Positions 55,786-63,374 of a DNA stretch of 64,000 nt are shown here, piece by piece. Source of the stretch: an uncultured Actinomycetes bacterium (GTDB taxonomy: Bacteria; Actinomycetota; Actinomycetes; Nanopelagicales; Nanopelagicaceae); contig CAILXX010000004.1 in NCBI GenBank assembly GCA_903838295.1, positions 248,001-312,000 on the forward strand, in the 5' to 3' direction. The position numbers were made by a program, and so were the translations under genes. How positions within the stretch are numbered: position 1 is the stretch's first letter; the number at the start of each line of letters is the position of its first letter. The notes under the pieces are model-generated. The model made no database searches. It was given only the letters and a program-made list of their open reading frames with translations, and was not told the origin of the DNA.

Positions 55786-57281
55786 GATTTTACTCCCGCC
55801 ATCAGCAAGCCAATTTGCTCACGTGTGGCAGACGCATCAACAATCGACAAGATTTCGCCCTTGTACATGACTGCGATTCTGTCTGCCAAAGTCATTACCT
55901 CATCAAGCTCGGTACTAAATAAAAGTACAGCTCGACCGGCTTCTCTCTCTTCCAGAATTCTCTTATGAACAAATTCGATTGCGCCAACATCTAGACCGCG
56001 AGTTGGTTGGCACGCAACGACTAATCGCACAGGCCTGGATAGTTCTCGCGCCAGGACTACCTTCTGTTTGTTGCCTCCGGATAATGAAGATACCGGTGCA
56101 TCTATGGATTGAGTTCGGATGTCGAACTCCACAACTTTCTTTTGCGCCTCTTCTTCGACAGCTTTATTAGACATAAAGATGCCCTTGGCAAATGGTTGCT
56201 CATGATGAGTATCTAATATCAGATTCTCTGCAATCGAAAATTTACCAATCAAACCATCTAGTTCACGGGATTCTGGAACGTAGGCGATGCCGGAATGGAG
56301 TGATTTATTCACTGACAAACCAACAATCTCCTGCCCGTCTAGGAGAATCGATCCATGCACATTTTTATGGAGGTTGACCATGGCGTTGGCAAGTTCGGTC
56401 TGACCATTTCCCTGAACCCCAGCGATCGCCAAGATCTCCCCTTTGTGAATTTCAAAATTTATGTTCGATACCAGGGGACGGCCCACTTCATCTGCAATAT
56501 TGAGTTCAGAAACTTTGACAACAACCGCATTGTCATGGTGGATCGTCTTTTTCTCAGTAAGGTTGACGGGGCGTCCTACCATTAAAGAAGCAAGCTCTTC
56601 CTGTGTAGATTTTGGATCGGCTATCGCAACTACTTTCCCTTGTCGTATTACCGTGATTTTATCTGCCACAGCTTTTACTTCGCGTAACTTGTGAGAAATG
56701 AAAATTATCGCGGTGCCACTCGCTCTAAGTTTCTTCATGATTTCAATGAATTCATCGGTCTCTTGCGGAGTAAGTACAGCAGTTGGTTCATCTAAGATTA
56801 ATATCTTTGCGTCGTACATCAGCGCTTTAAGAATTTCTACTCGTTGCTGAACACCAACGGAGAGATTCTCCACAATCGCATCCGGATCAATGTGGAATCC
56901 AAATTCTGAAGCGAGTTTCAGAATTTTTTCACGAGCCGCCGAACTTTCTAAACTTCCTATTTTCGTTGATTGTTCATGGCCCAAAATAATATTTTCTAGA
57001 ACTGAAAAAACTGGTATCAACATGAAATGTTGGTGGACCATCCCTATACCCACCGCTAAAGCATCGGCGGGTTGGTGAATTGTCACGGGGTTCCCATCGA
57101 CCAAGAATTCACCTGAGTCAGGTTGCACGAGTCCATAGACAATATTCATGAGCGTGGACTTGCCTGCGCCATTTTCGCCGAGTATCGCGTGGATTTCGCC
57201 GTCGTCAACCTTGAGGTTGATGTTGTCATTTGCAACGAGAGACCCGAAAGTTTTAGTTACTCCGCGTAACTCAAGAGACAC
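55782..57281 (-). CDS. Nucleoside ABC transporter ATPase with two nucleotide-binding domains
   Basis: About 499 residues from GTG 57281. The longer frame to 57401 starts inside the terminator region and adds an unrelated 40-residue lead, whereas GGAAAGG stands before the GTG. Domain one (SLELRGVTKTFGS) has Walker A GENGAGKST, signature LSVGVQQRVEI and Walker B ILILDEPTAVL. Domain two has the degenerate GVQGNGQTEL and signature LSGGNKQKVVLAREL, as in sugar and nucleoside importers of the RbsA/YufO type. It works with the two permeases. Confidence 0.93.
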   Translation of the reverse strand: MSLELRGVTKTFGSLVANDNINLKVDDGEIHAILGENGAGKSTLMNIVYGLVQPDSGEFLVDGNPVTIHQPADALAVGIGMVHQHFMLIPVFSVLENIILGHEQSTKIGSLESSAAREKILKLASEFGFHIDPDAIVENLSVGVQQRVEILKALMYDAKILILDEPTAVLTPQETDEFIEIMKKLRASGTAIIFISHKLREVKAVADKITVIRQGKVVAIADPKSTQEELASLMVGRPVNLTEKKTIHHDNAVVVKVSELNIADEVGRPLVSNINFEIHKGEILAIAGVQGNGQTELANAMVNLHKNVHGSILLDGQEIVGLSVNKSLHSGIAYVPESRELDGLIGKFSIAENLILDTHHEQPFAKGIFMSNKAVEEEAQKKVVEFDIRTQSIDAPVSSLSGGNKQKVVLARELSRPVRLVVACQPTRGLDVGAIEFVHKRILEEREAGRAVLLFSTELDEVMTLADRIAVMYKGEILSIVDASATREQIGLLMAGVKS

Positions 57282-57330
57282 CGGTAGACCTTTCCATACA
57301 TTGATAATACGCAGTATTGCCAGTAAAAAA

Positions 57331-57362
57331 TACAGGGACCCAGTGTTAATTGGGTCCCTGTA
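57331..57362 (-). terminator. Terminator between the BMP binding protein and the ABC genes
   Basis: Perfect 12-bp stem (57331-57342 with 57351-57362), loop GTGTTAAT. Read on the minus strand it is followed by TTTTTT, so it stops many transcripts just after the binding protein gene. Partial read-through would give more binding protein than membrane parts. Confidence 0.9.
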
Positions 57363-57375
57363 TAAGTTTGATAAC

Positions 57376-58440
57376 TTAGTTAGAGAGAGAAATCTTTCCA
57401 CTTCTTACGCCAGAACCAACGATCTTGGTATCAAGCTGTAGACGAGAAGAGACCTTTGAAGCGAAGTCGTGCAATGGCGCGATTGATACACCATTGTTTG
57501 AGAGGGTTCCAACATAGGCCTTATTGTTGAATCTATTGAGGGCTACATCGAAAATTACCGACTTAATGGCAGCGCCAAGACCCTTTTGTACTGTCGTCAG
57601 AATGACCGAAGAGTATTGAGGGTATGAAGCAACTGCGTCGGTATCTACGCCGACAACAACGGACTTGCCACTCTTGAGTGATTGGCTAAGTGTTGCTGCT
57701 TCTAGGCCACCAGCAACAGGCATGATTACATCTGCACCTTGTTGTTCGAAGTTAGAGGAAATCTGGCCAGCTTTGTTCATGTTGGCAAAGTCACCAACGA
57801 AGGTTCCGCTGGATGGATTCTTAGGATCCCAACCGAGAACCTTGACTGACTTGTGCTTTGCACTGTTGTAGTAAGCAACACCTTTTGCAAAGCCATCCAT
57901 GAAGATGGTAACAGTTGGGTATGGAGCGCCACCGTAAGTAGCAACAATTCCCGACTTGGAATAACCAGCGGCTAGGTATCCAGCTTGGAAAGCAGCCTGA
58001 TCGGTACCAAATGTGAGTCCTTTAACGTTTGCAACTGCGTTACAGACTGAGTAGTCAGCGTTGCAATCCATCGCTGAATCATCAACGACTGCAAATTTGA
58101 CGCCTGGGTTTGCTTTTCCTGCAGCAACGATTGCTGAGCTAATGCTGAAACCAACACCGACGATTAATTGGCACTTGAGGTCAATGAACTTCTTGATGTT
58201 TGGTTGGAAATCTGCACTCGATGTTGAAGGCAAATACTGAACATCAGCAATTGAAGTTGCAGATTGCATTCCAGCCCATGAACCAGCATTGAATGAGTGA
58301 TCATCAATACCACCGGTATCTAGAACCATACAAGCTTTTACCTTGGCAGCTTGCGACATTGGAGCGGATGCGATTCCGATCAGTGATGCAGAGATCACTG
58401 AAAGAATGGCGATCGATTTGAACGTAAATGATTTCTTCAA
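57376..58440 (-). CDS. BMP-family substrate-binding protein, nucleoside type
   Basis: Secreted binding protein, 354 residues. A signal peptide (MKKSFTFKSIAILSVISASL, then a SAPMSQAA cleavage region) is followed by the BMP/PnrA fold: CMVLDTGGIDDHSFNAGSWA and KFAVVDDSAMD. In the ligand domain, TYGGAPYPTVTIFMDGFAKG and GVDTDAV also match. Relatives bind purine or pyrimidine nucleosides. No lipobox cysteine is seen at the cleavage site, unlike most BMP proteins, so anchoring may differ. GGGAGGAA precedes its start. Confidence 0.93.
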   Translation of the reverse strand: MKKSFTFKSIAILSVISASLIGIASAPMSQAAKVKACMVLDTGGIDDHSFNAGSWAGMQSATSIADVQYLPSTSSADFQPNIKKFIDLKCQLIVGVGFSISSAIVAAGKANPGVKFAVVDDSAMDCNADYSVCNAVANVKGLTFGTDQAAFQAGYLAAGYSKSGIVATYGGAPYPTVTIFMDGFAKGVAYYNSAKHKSVKVLGWDPKNPSSGTFVGDFANMNKAGQISSNFEQQGADVIMPVAGGLEAATLSQSLKSGKSVVVGVDTDAVASYPQYSSVILTTVQKGLGAAIKSVIFDVALNRFNNKAYVGTLSNNGVSIAPLHDFASKVSSRLQLDTKIVGSGVRSGKISLSN

Positions 58441-58456
58441 GATTCCTCCCGAGGGT

Positions 58457-58472
58457 CCCTCGCTATTGAGGG
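58457..58472 (-). other. Small hairpin before the bmp gene start
   Basis: CCCTC (58457-58461) can pair with GAGGG at 58468-58472 or with the GAGGG at 58451-58455. The two pairings exclude each other, and one lies beside the ribosome binding site. This is enough for a small translational switch but could be chance. No purine riboswitch is recognisable. Confidence 0.25.
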
Positions 58473-58628
58473 GTTGAGTGCGAATAACTTACTCATTCTT
58501 GCTCCCACTGGCACGCCAATGGCCTTTAAAAATCACATTTAAAATCTCAACCATGCCTTGAGGGTTTCATAGATCACATCTGACTGAGGGCTGGCTCTTG
58601 CAAAAATTGTAGAAGGCAGCCTCCTGAA

Positions 58629-58664
58629 GTCGCAGACTTAGGACTGGGACAAAGTTCCTGCGAC
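58629..58664 (+). other. Leader hairpin before the 58694 gene
   Basis: GTCGCAG (58629-58635) pairs with CTGCGAC (58658-58664), and ACTT with AAGT extends the stem inside with a two-base bulge. The hairpin ends 29 bases before the ATG, ahead of GAAAGGAAG. It may stabilise the mRNA. The rest of the 253-base region between the divergent genes shows no clear operator. Confidence 0.35.
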
Positions 58665-58693
58665 AGCAGCGCTCTTCATCGAAAGGAAGAACA

Positions 58694-59266
58694 ATGAATA
58701 AGAAAGTTACGGTTAATAGAAAGGTTATTGATCAGACTGCAAGCCTGATTGGGCTGCTCTTGGCGGTTGTATTACTCGTGGCAGGTGGATTGCTATCTTG
58801 GGGTTATAACTTTGCCAATGACCAGGTAAAAAGCCAACTTGTCGCACAAAAGATCTTCTTCCCAGCGGCAGGGACTGGTGGATTAACCAGCCTTCCGGCG
58901 GCAGATCAAAATCAAATGGCTAAATATGCAGGCGAACAACTTCTTACCGGCAAGCAAGCCCAGGTTTTTGCGGATCATTACATTGCCGTACATTTAAACA
59001 AAATTGGCGGAGGTCAGACCTATTCGCAAGCCAGCGCTGCATCTCAGGCAGCACCAACTGATACGGCCCTTGCAGGCACAGTACAAACATTGTTCCGCGG
59101 AGAAACCTTACGAGCTACTTTGCTTACCGCATATGCATTCTGGCAGTTAGGTCAAATTGCGATGTACTCCGCTTGGTTCACATATATCGGTGGCATTTTG
59201 TTCCTACTGCTTGCGTTATTGGGCTTTGCTCATGCTCGTAAAGTTGCAGGAGAGTTAGAGGTATAA
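58694..59266 (+). CDS. Membrane protein with a large external helical domain, unknown function
   Basis: 190 residues: a basic start, one helix (about 16-38), an exported region of about 100 residues (EQLLTGKQAQVFADHYIAVH, then GGQTYSQASAA) and two closing helices (about 143-183). The layout resembles widespread actinobacterial membrane proteins that databases sometimes mislabel as LigA ring-opening dioxygenase; I see no dioxygenase residues. It starts the plus-strand side of the cytochrome b region and ends before a terminator. The role is unknown. Confidence 0.8.
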   Translation: MNKKVTVNRKVIDQTASLIGLLLAVVLLVAGGLLSWGYNFANDQVKSQLVAQKIFFPAAGTGGLTSLPAADQNQMAKYAGEQLLTGKQAQVFADHYIAVHLNKIGGGQTYSQASAASQAAPTDTALAGTVQTLFRGETLRATLLTAYAFWQLGQIAMYSAWFTYIGGILFLLLALLGFAHARKVAGELEV

Positions 59267-59289
59267 CGAAAAACTACTGGTTTTGGCAC

Positions 59290-59327
59290 GGGCGGACCCT
59301 CATCACCGCGTCGATAAGGGTCCGCCC
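59290..59327 (+). terminator. Terminator after the 58694 gene
   Basis: GGGCGGACCCT (59290-59300) pairs perfectly with AGGGTCCGCCC (59317-59327) around a 16-base loop; ATTTTTAT follows shortly after at 59334. It also lies just past the end of the convergent 59346 gene and may serve both. Confidence 0.85.
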
Positions 59328-59345
59328 GGCGCCATTTTTATATTA

Positions 59346-59714
59346 TTAATGCTTAAGTGAGGAAGCCAATCCAATATTGATGACGGTGAGCCCCAATAAA
59401 AGCGTCCACGTTCCTCGAGTGATTGTTGGAGCCTTTGCATTCTTGAAGGCAAAGTAAAGGAGAACAATTACTACACCTAATTTGGCGACTACTGTTCCAT
59501 TGTTATAAGCCGGATAGAGGGCGGGGTCGGAATGGTGTTGCGAACTTCGAATTCCCACCATTGCAATTCCTGCAACTAGTGCACCGAGGCCAGCATGTGT
59601 CAAACCTTTAGGAACAACTTTGTTGGCCTTGCCACCTTGCTTTAAAAGCAAGACAACTATCGTCGCAACACAAATCAAATGTAGAACGAGAAAAATGTTT
59701 GCAAGAAGTTTCAT
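59346..59714 (-). CDS. Small four-helix membrane protein, unknown function
   Basis: 122 residues with about four hydrophobic segments (near 5-23, 38-57, 73-90 and 98-117) and a histidine pair in SSQHHSD between the second and third, which could bind heme or metal. It starts MKLLANIFLVLHLICVAT. I do not recognise the family. It follows the LuxR-type gene on the same strand. The 36-base gap between them is filled by an 11-base tandem repeat that adjoins its ribosome binding site. Confidence 0.75.
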   Translation of the reverse strand: MKLLANIFLVLHLICVATIVVLLLKQGGKANKVVPKGLTHAGLGALVAGIAMVGIRSSQHHSDPALYPAYNNGTVVAKLGVVIVLLYFAFKNAKAPTITRGTWTLLLGLTVINIGLASSLKH

Positions 59715-59724
59715 CAGATATCCC

Positions 59725-59756
59725 TTTTTCTATTCTTTTTCTATTCTTTTTTATTC
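59725..59756. repeat. Tandem 11-base repeat upstream of the 59346 gene
   Basis: Two perfect copies of TTTTTCTATTC (59725-59735, 59736-59746) and a degenerate third (59747-59756). On the minus strand this is a purine run next to the ribosome binding site of the 59346 gene and the end of the LuxR-type gene. Copy-number slippage could change spacing or expression. Confidence 0.8.
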
Positions 59757-60068
59757 TGTGTGGCGAGCACACATTTGTTTGCCATCTGGCCCAATGCTCA
59801 TGTGCTGACAGGCAACGTCGAGTGAATCAAATGCCGCGTCTCCAAAATGAGTTCGGTATGCCAATGCTAATAAGACTCGAACATTTGTGTCGCCGTTGGA
59901 TGTTATGCCAAATGCGCGTGCAGATCGCGAAACCGTGTTCTCAATAACCTTTTCGGTATGAGCAGTTTCTACCGCTATCGCTATGTTCGATTTACCTTTG
60001 CACAACAGATCAAGCACCAAGTGTTCGAAGGGTGTTAGGTCCCTTTGCATGATCGTGATATCTACCAT
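59751..60068 (-). CDS. LuxR-type helix-turn-helix protein without sensor domain
   Basis: 105 residues. The N-terminal 65 match a LuxR/GerE DNA-binding domain: LTPFEHLVLDLLCKGKSN, then ENTVSRSARAFGI as the recognition part. No receiver or ligand domain is attached; the remaining 40 residues hold two cysteines and three histidines (CQHMSIGPDGKQMCARH) that could sense a metal or redox state. It is divergent from the cytochrome b genes across 35 bases, so it probably controls them. ATG 60068 is followed by an in-frame ATG at 60050. Confidence 0.8.
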   Translation of the reverse strand: MVDITIMQRDLTPFEHLVLDLLCKGKSNIAIAVETAHTEKVIENTVSRSARAFGITSNGDTNVRVLLALAYRTHFGDAAFDSLDVACQHMSIGPDGKQMCARHTE

Positions 60069-60103
60069 TTTCTAATCACTTTCCACCGCGTCGGCCCATT
60101 GGG

Positions 60104-60385
60104 TTGTACCCCTTTGGTCTTGTCACTTTAGCAGGAGTGCTGGCACTCAGCCATCACTTCGTGGCGCTAGCCCTCAAGAAAAAGATCAAAAATCTCACAT
60201 GGGAGCTATATCTTCTTCACATGGGCATAATTTCGCATTTCATGAATCTGAAGGCCGTTTACATACATGTGGGCTTCTTCCAGATGTCGATAACAAATCT
60301 GATCACGATCCTGTGCATGCTCACAATTTTTGTGGCAGCGCTCGTAATCCCGTTTCCAGGAAACAGAAAGAAGGATAAGAAATGA
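60104..60385 (+). CDS. Small membrane protein encoded with cytochrome b
   Basis: 93 residues, mostly membrane: three hydrophobic segments (about 5-22, 33-50 and 58-84) and a basic tail (NRKKDKK). A histidine pair lies in ALSHHFVAL, and LHMGIISHF has two more, so heme binding is possible. TTG 60104 is the only ordinary start in the right place, without a good ribosome site; the open frame extends further back. It overlaps the cytochrome b start by four bases, which ties it to that complex. I do not recognise the family. Confidence 0.7.
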   Translation: MYPFGLVTLAGVLALSHHFVALALKKKIKNLTWELYLLHMGIISHFMNLKAVYIHVGFFQMSITNLITILCMLTIFVAALVIPFPGNRKKDKK

Positions 60386-61017
60386 GTGCCCAGCACGAAA
60401 AAGAGATGTGGACCGCAAAACTCCGTAAGGCTTGGCAGAAGAACCTTCCAATAGAAAAACTACTGCCAGATACTCAACCAGCGTACGTTGCCTCGTGGAT
60501 CTATCTCTTTGGGGTAGCTACTTTGTCTGCTCTTGGTGTCATTATTTTTTCTGGTCTTATTCTCGCCTTCGAAGGTCCTAGCTGGTACCACCTTTCATCC
60601 CCCGGGCACTTTGTTAATAGCCTTCACTTTTGGAGTGTCCAGTTGTTCTTTGTTTTTATGGTGATTCACCTCTGGGGAAAGTTCTGGATGGCTGCATGGC
60701 GCGGAAATCGAATGCTCACTTGGGTAACTGGCGGTATTGCTTTCGTCGCATCAATTGGGACGGCGTTTACTGGTTACTTAGTACAAACCAACTTTGATTC
60801 CCAGTGGATTTCTTACGAGGCAAAAGATGGATTTAATTCTGTGGGAATTGGCGCATGGTTCAACGTGACTAATCTTGGGCAACAGTTGCTTCTCCACGTC
60901 GCGTTTATGCCGTTAATTCTTGGAGTCATTACCGTAATACATGTGTTGATGGTTCGAGCAAAGGGAGTAGTGCCACCGATCGATGCATTCAATAAGGTTT
61001 TAGAGGAGAAAAAATGA
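60382..61017 (+). CDS. Cytochrome b, b6-type, N-terminal domain only
   Basis: 211 residues with four membrane helices and the two-heme set: His82 and His96 (LHFWSV, IHLWGK) in one helix pair and His172 and His187 (LLHVAF, VIHVLM) in the other. The spacings are 13 and 14 residues between histidines, the second being the b6 form. It lacks the C-terminal cytochrome b/subunit IV helices. In this window no cytochrome c, f or adjacent Rieske gene exists, although a DoxX-Rieske protein lies 20 kb away. Quinol-linked electron transfer is likely; the partner is not known. Confidence 0.93.
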   Translation: MSAQHEKEMWTAKLRKAWQKNLPIEKLLPDTQPAYVASWIYLFGVATLSALGVIIFSGLILAFEGPSWYHLSSPGHFVNSLHFWSVQLFFVFMVIHLWGKFWMAAWRGNRMLTWVTGGIAFVASIGTAFTGYLVQTNFDSQWISYEAKDGFNSVGIGAWFNVTNLGQQLLLHVAFMPLILGVITVIHVLMVRAKGVVPPIDAFNKVLEEKK

Positions 61018-61967
61018 GCACACGGCATGAATTGGAAAGTGCGCCATGGGCTGGCAGGACTCGACGTTATGACATTCTCAAAGAGGGAACTGCCGCACTC
61101 GTAATTATCACTGTGATTGTTGTAGCTCTATCGGCGTTCTTTGGGTCACCCGACGACAAGCAGATCACCTTCAAAGAATGGGCGATAAACGCGCCAGCAG
61201 ATTTTTACGCAACATCGGTTCAAGAGCTTGCTGGTACGAGTGGATCTGCCGGATACGGGGCTCCGTATAACACTGCTTCTTCTGGCGTCAATGTTGGGCC
61301 CTTTCACCTGGCTCAGATAATTGGCGTCAAGCATCCCGTCGACAACGTCAACGATTTTGTCATTACTCCATTAACCACCTTTAATAATTCTCCTGATGTC
61401 GCATCTGGGCTAAAACAATGGCAAGGGGCTGATTCCAAGACCCATCTCGCTTGGGCCACGGCGTATGACTCTGCTTTAGGCAAGGCAAACCAGGATGCAT
61501 CTAAAGTTCCTGCGGGCGACTATGGTCCTGTTCCGCAATTAGCTACTGGATTGTTGACGATGGCTAAGTCAGGTTCACTCGATGGCGTCCTTTTATCCCA
61601 AGGGAATTACTTCCAGAATGACAACACAAAGCAGACATTGTTCCTGGGCGATGGAAATTACTTTAATGACCAGAGCACTGCGGCTCATTTGCAAGGTGAC
61701 ACATGGGGCATGATGAACGAGACTGGTCGCTATCCAGGCCAGGCTTGGTTATGGCTTTATTCGTTCTGGTACCAGATCCCACCATTTAATAATGGTGACA
61801 GCCACCCATTTGGAGCAAACGCTGACGCCTACATCATGGTAATCATGGGGATTTTGAGCCTCAGTTTGGTCTGTATGCCATTAATCCCTGGGATCAAAGC
61901 GCTTCCTCGCAAGATTCCGGTTCATCGCTTAATCTGGCGCAATTACTATGAGGAAGAAAATCTCTAA
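61014..61967 (+). CDS. Cytochrome b partner with a large external domain, unknown family
   Basis: 317 residues. Helix one (about 26-45), an exported domain of about 220 residues with many Asn/Gly/Asp, and a last helix (about 271-292) before a basic cytoplasmic tail (PRKIPVHRLIWRNYYEE). The segment YPGQAWLWLYSFWYQIPPF looks like an amphipathic lumen-side element. No heme c (CxxCH) or iron-sulfur motif is present. It overlaps cytochrome b by four bases, so it is probably its stable partner in place of subunit IV. I do not recognise the domain. Confidence 0.85.
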   Translation: MSTRHELESAPWAGRTRRYDILKEGTAALVIITVIVVALSAFFGSPDDKQITFKEWAINAPADFYATSVQELAGTSGSAGYGAPYNTASSGVNVGPFHLAQIIGVKHPVDNVNDFVITPLTTFNNSPDVASGLKQWQGADSKTHLAWATAYDSALGKANQDASKVPAGDYGPVPQLATGLLTMAKSGSLDGVLLSQGNYFQNDNTKQTLFLGDGNYFNDQSTAAHLQGDTWGMMNETGRYPGQAWLWLYSFWYQIPPFNNGDSHPFGANADAYIMVIMGILSLSLVCMPLIPGIKALPRKIPVHRLIWRNYYEEENL

Positions 61968-61985
61968 CATCTGTAAAGTACTGCC

Positions 61986-62447
61986 ATGACAATTATTGAA
62001 GCTATCAAGAGTTACGAGGAAGCCACCACCACTTTTCTTAAAGCGGTGGATCTGATCACCCCTGCGAATATTGATAAGGCAGATTATGCCGGGTGGACTC
62101 CTCGCCAAATCGTCCACCACATGGCCGATAGTGAATCTCAGTCAGCAGCTAGGCTCCGCCGAATTCTTGCCGAACCAGGCAGTCAAATTTTGGGCTATGA
62201 CGAAAATAAGTGGTCAGATACGCCAGAACTTGGGTATAAAGATCTACCTATCGAAACAAGTTTGGCGGTTTATGTAGCGTCCCGAGCATCTTCACTAGAG
62301 ATCCTTAAGCGTTTGACGGATGATGATCTCAAGAAGTTCGTGATTCACTCAGAGCGTGGAGAATTTTCGATACAGCGTTGGCTCGAAGCATATGGAAAGC
62401 ATCCCGTAGATCATTCCAATCAATTACGTGAGGCGATCGCCGAATAA
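61986..62447 (+). CDS. DinB/YfiT-like four-helix protein
   Basis: 153 residues of the DinB_2 superfamily. The metal-site histidines fit the family: IVHHMADSESQS (His49-His50 region) and KHPVDHSNQL (about 136-145). Relatives are metal-dependent hydrolases or thiol transferases. The substrate is unknown. It lies 19 bases after the cytochrome partner and may be transcribed with it without sharing its function. Confidence 0.85.
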   Translation: MTIIEAIKSYEEATTTFLKAVDLITPANIDKADYAGWTPRQIVHHMADSESQSAARLRRILAEPGSQILGYDENKWSDTPELGYKDLPIETSLAVYVASRASSLEILKRLTDDDLKKFVIHSERGEFSIQRWLEAYGKHPVDHSNQLREAIAE

Positions 62448-62463
62448 ATTTATATTCCACCCA

Positions 62464-63342
62464 ATGAAAAATCGTATTGCTAACCGTTTCCGAGAAATAG
62501 TTTCGGGCTCTAAAGATGGTCGTCCCGACTGGGTGAAGTTCATAGACCTTGGCGAAGGGCCGGGCCTCTTTGGACCCAACAGTGCTGTTTGGCAGGTACA
62601 TGGATCTGTCGCGACACTGGTCGGAGGAATCAGGGCGTTACTTTTGCAAGCTGCTCATCCTGCTGCACTCACCGGGGTAAGTCAGCATTCGAGGTACGAA
62701 TCAGATCCGTTGGGGCGACTAGCGGGTACTTCGCGATGGCTAACTATTACGACGTTCGGCACAGAAGAAGCGATCGCGAAAGAGGCAGCCAGAGTAAACG
62801 GTATGCATTCCAAAGTGCAGGGAGAGTACACAACTAAAGCTGGCGATACTGCCGGCTATCGTGCAAGTGATCCACGGTATTTATTATGGGTCCATTGTGC
62901 GTTTACAGATTCCTTTTTAACAACACATCTTGCATTCAAGTACCCGATCGATCAAGGTGCGGATGCCTATGTTCGGGAGTGGAGTAAAAGCGCAATTGGC
63001 TTGGGTTTAATCAATGCACCGCAATCGGTCGCAGAACTTAAGGCCACGATGGAAGATTTCCTGCAAAAGGATCTTGCAACGAGTGAGCAGACTGCGACTG
63101 TCGTTAAATTTATCTTGAAACCGCCTCTTGGGACCGCAAGTCTTTTGTTTTATAGAGTGCTTGCTCGCGCAGCAATTTATACTTTGACGCCAGAACAACG
63201 CGCAATCTTGGGGTTAAAACCTGTTAGTAAGTTTTGGTTATGGCTCTGTGCACGCTTGCTGCGCATTCTTAGCTTTACCTTGGGCAAGGAATCCCCAAGT
63301 CAAGAAGTTGCAAGAAAACGAATTGCTCGAACTGCAAAGTGA
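62464..63342 (+). CDS. MpaB/latex-clearing-type oxygenase family protein (DUF2236)
   Basis: 292 residues from ATG 62464; GTG 62428 is in frame but lies inside the previous gene. The family blocks are clear: GPNSAVWQVHGSVATLVGGI, LLLQAAHPAALTGVSQHS, SDPLGRLAGTSRWLTITTFG and LLWVHCAFTDSF. The histidines in these blocks are the likely heme or metal ligands. Relatives include rubber oxygenase and fungal MpaB, but most bacterial members have no known substrate. Confidence 0.9.
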   Translation: MKNRIANRFREIVSGSKDGRPDWVKFIDLGEGPGLFGPNSAVWQVHGSVATLVGGIRALLLQAAHPAALTGVSQHSRYESDPLGRLAGTSRWLTITTFGTEEAIAKEAARVNGMHSKVQGEYTTKAGDTAGYRASDPRYLLWVHCAFTDSFLTTHLAFKYPIDQGADAYVREWSKSAIGLGLINAPQSVAELKATMEDFLQKDLATSEQTATVVKFILKPPLGTASLLFYRVLARAAIYTLTPEQRAILGLKPVSKFWLWLCARLLRILSFTLGKESPSQEVARKRIARTAK

Positions 63343-63374
63343 TTGAATCTTCAACTATCTGATATTCTACGGAT

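Noticed and set aside
57282-57401. N-terminal extension of the nucleoside ATPase
   Set aside because: The extra 40 residues are encoded by the terminator region after the bmp gene. GTG 57281 with GGAAAGG upstream gives the normal family start.
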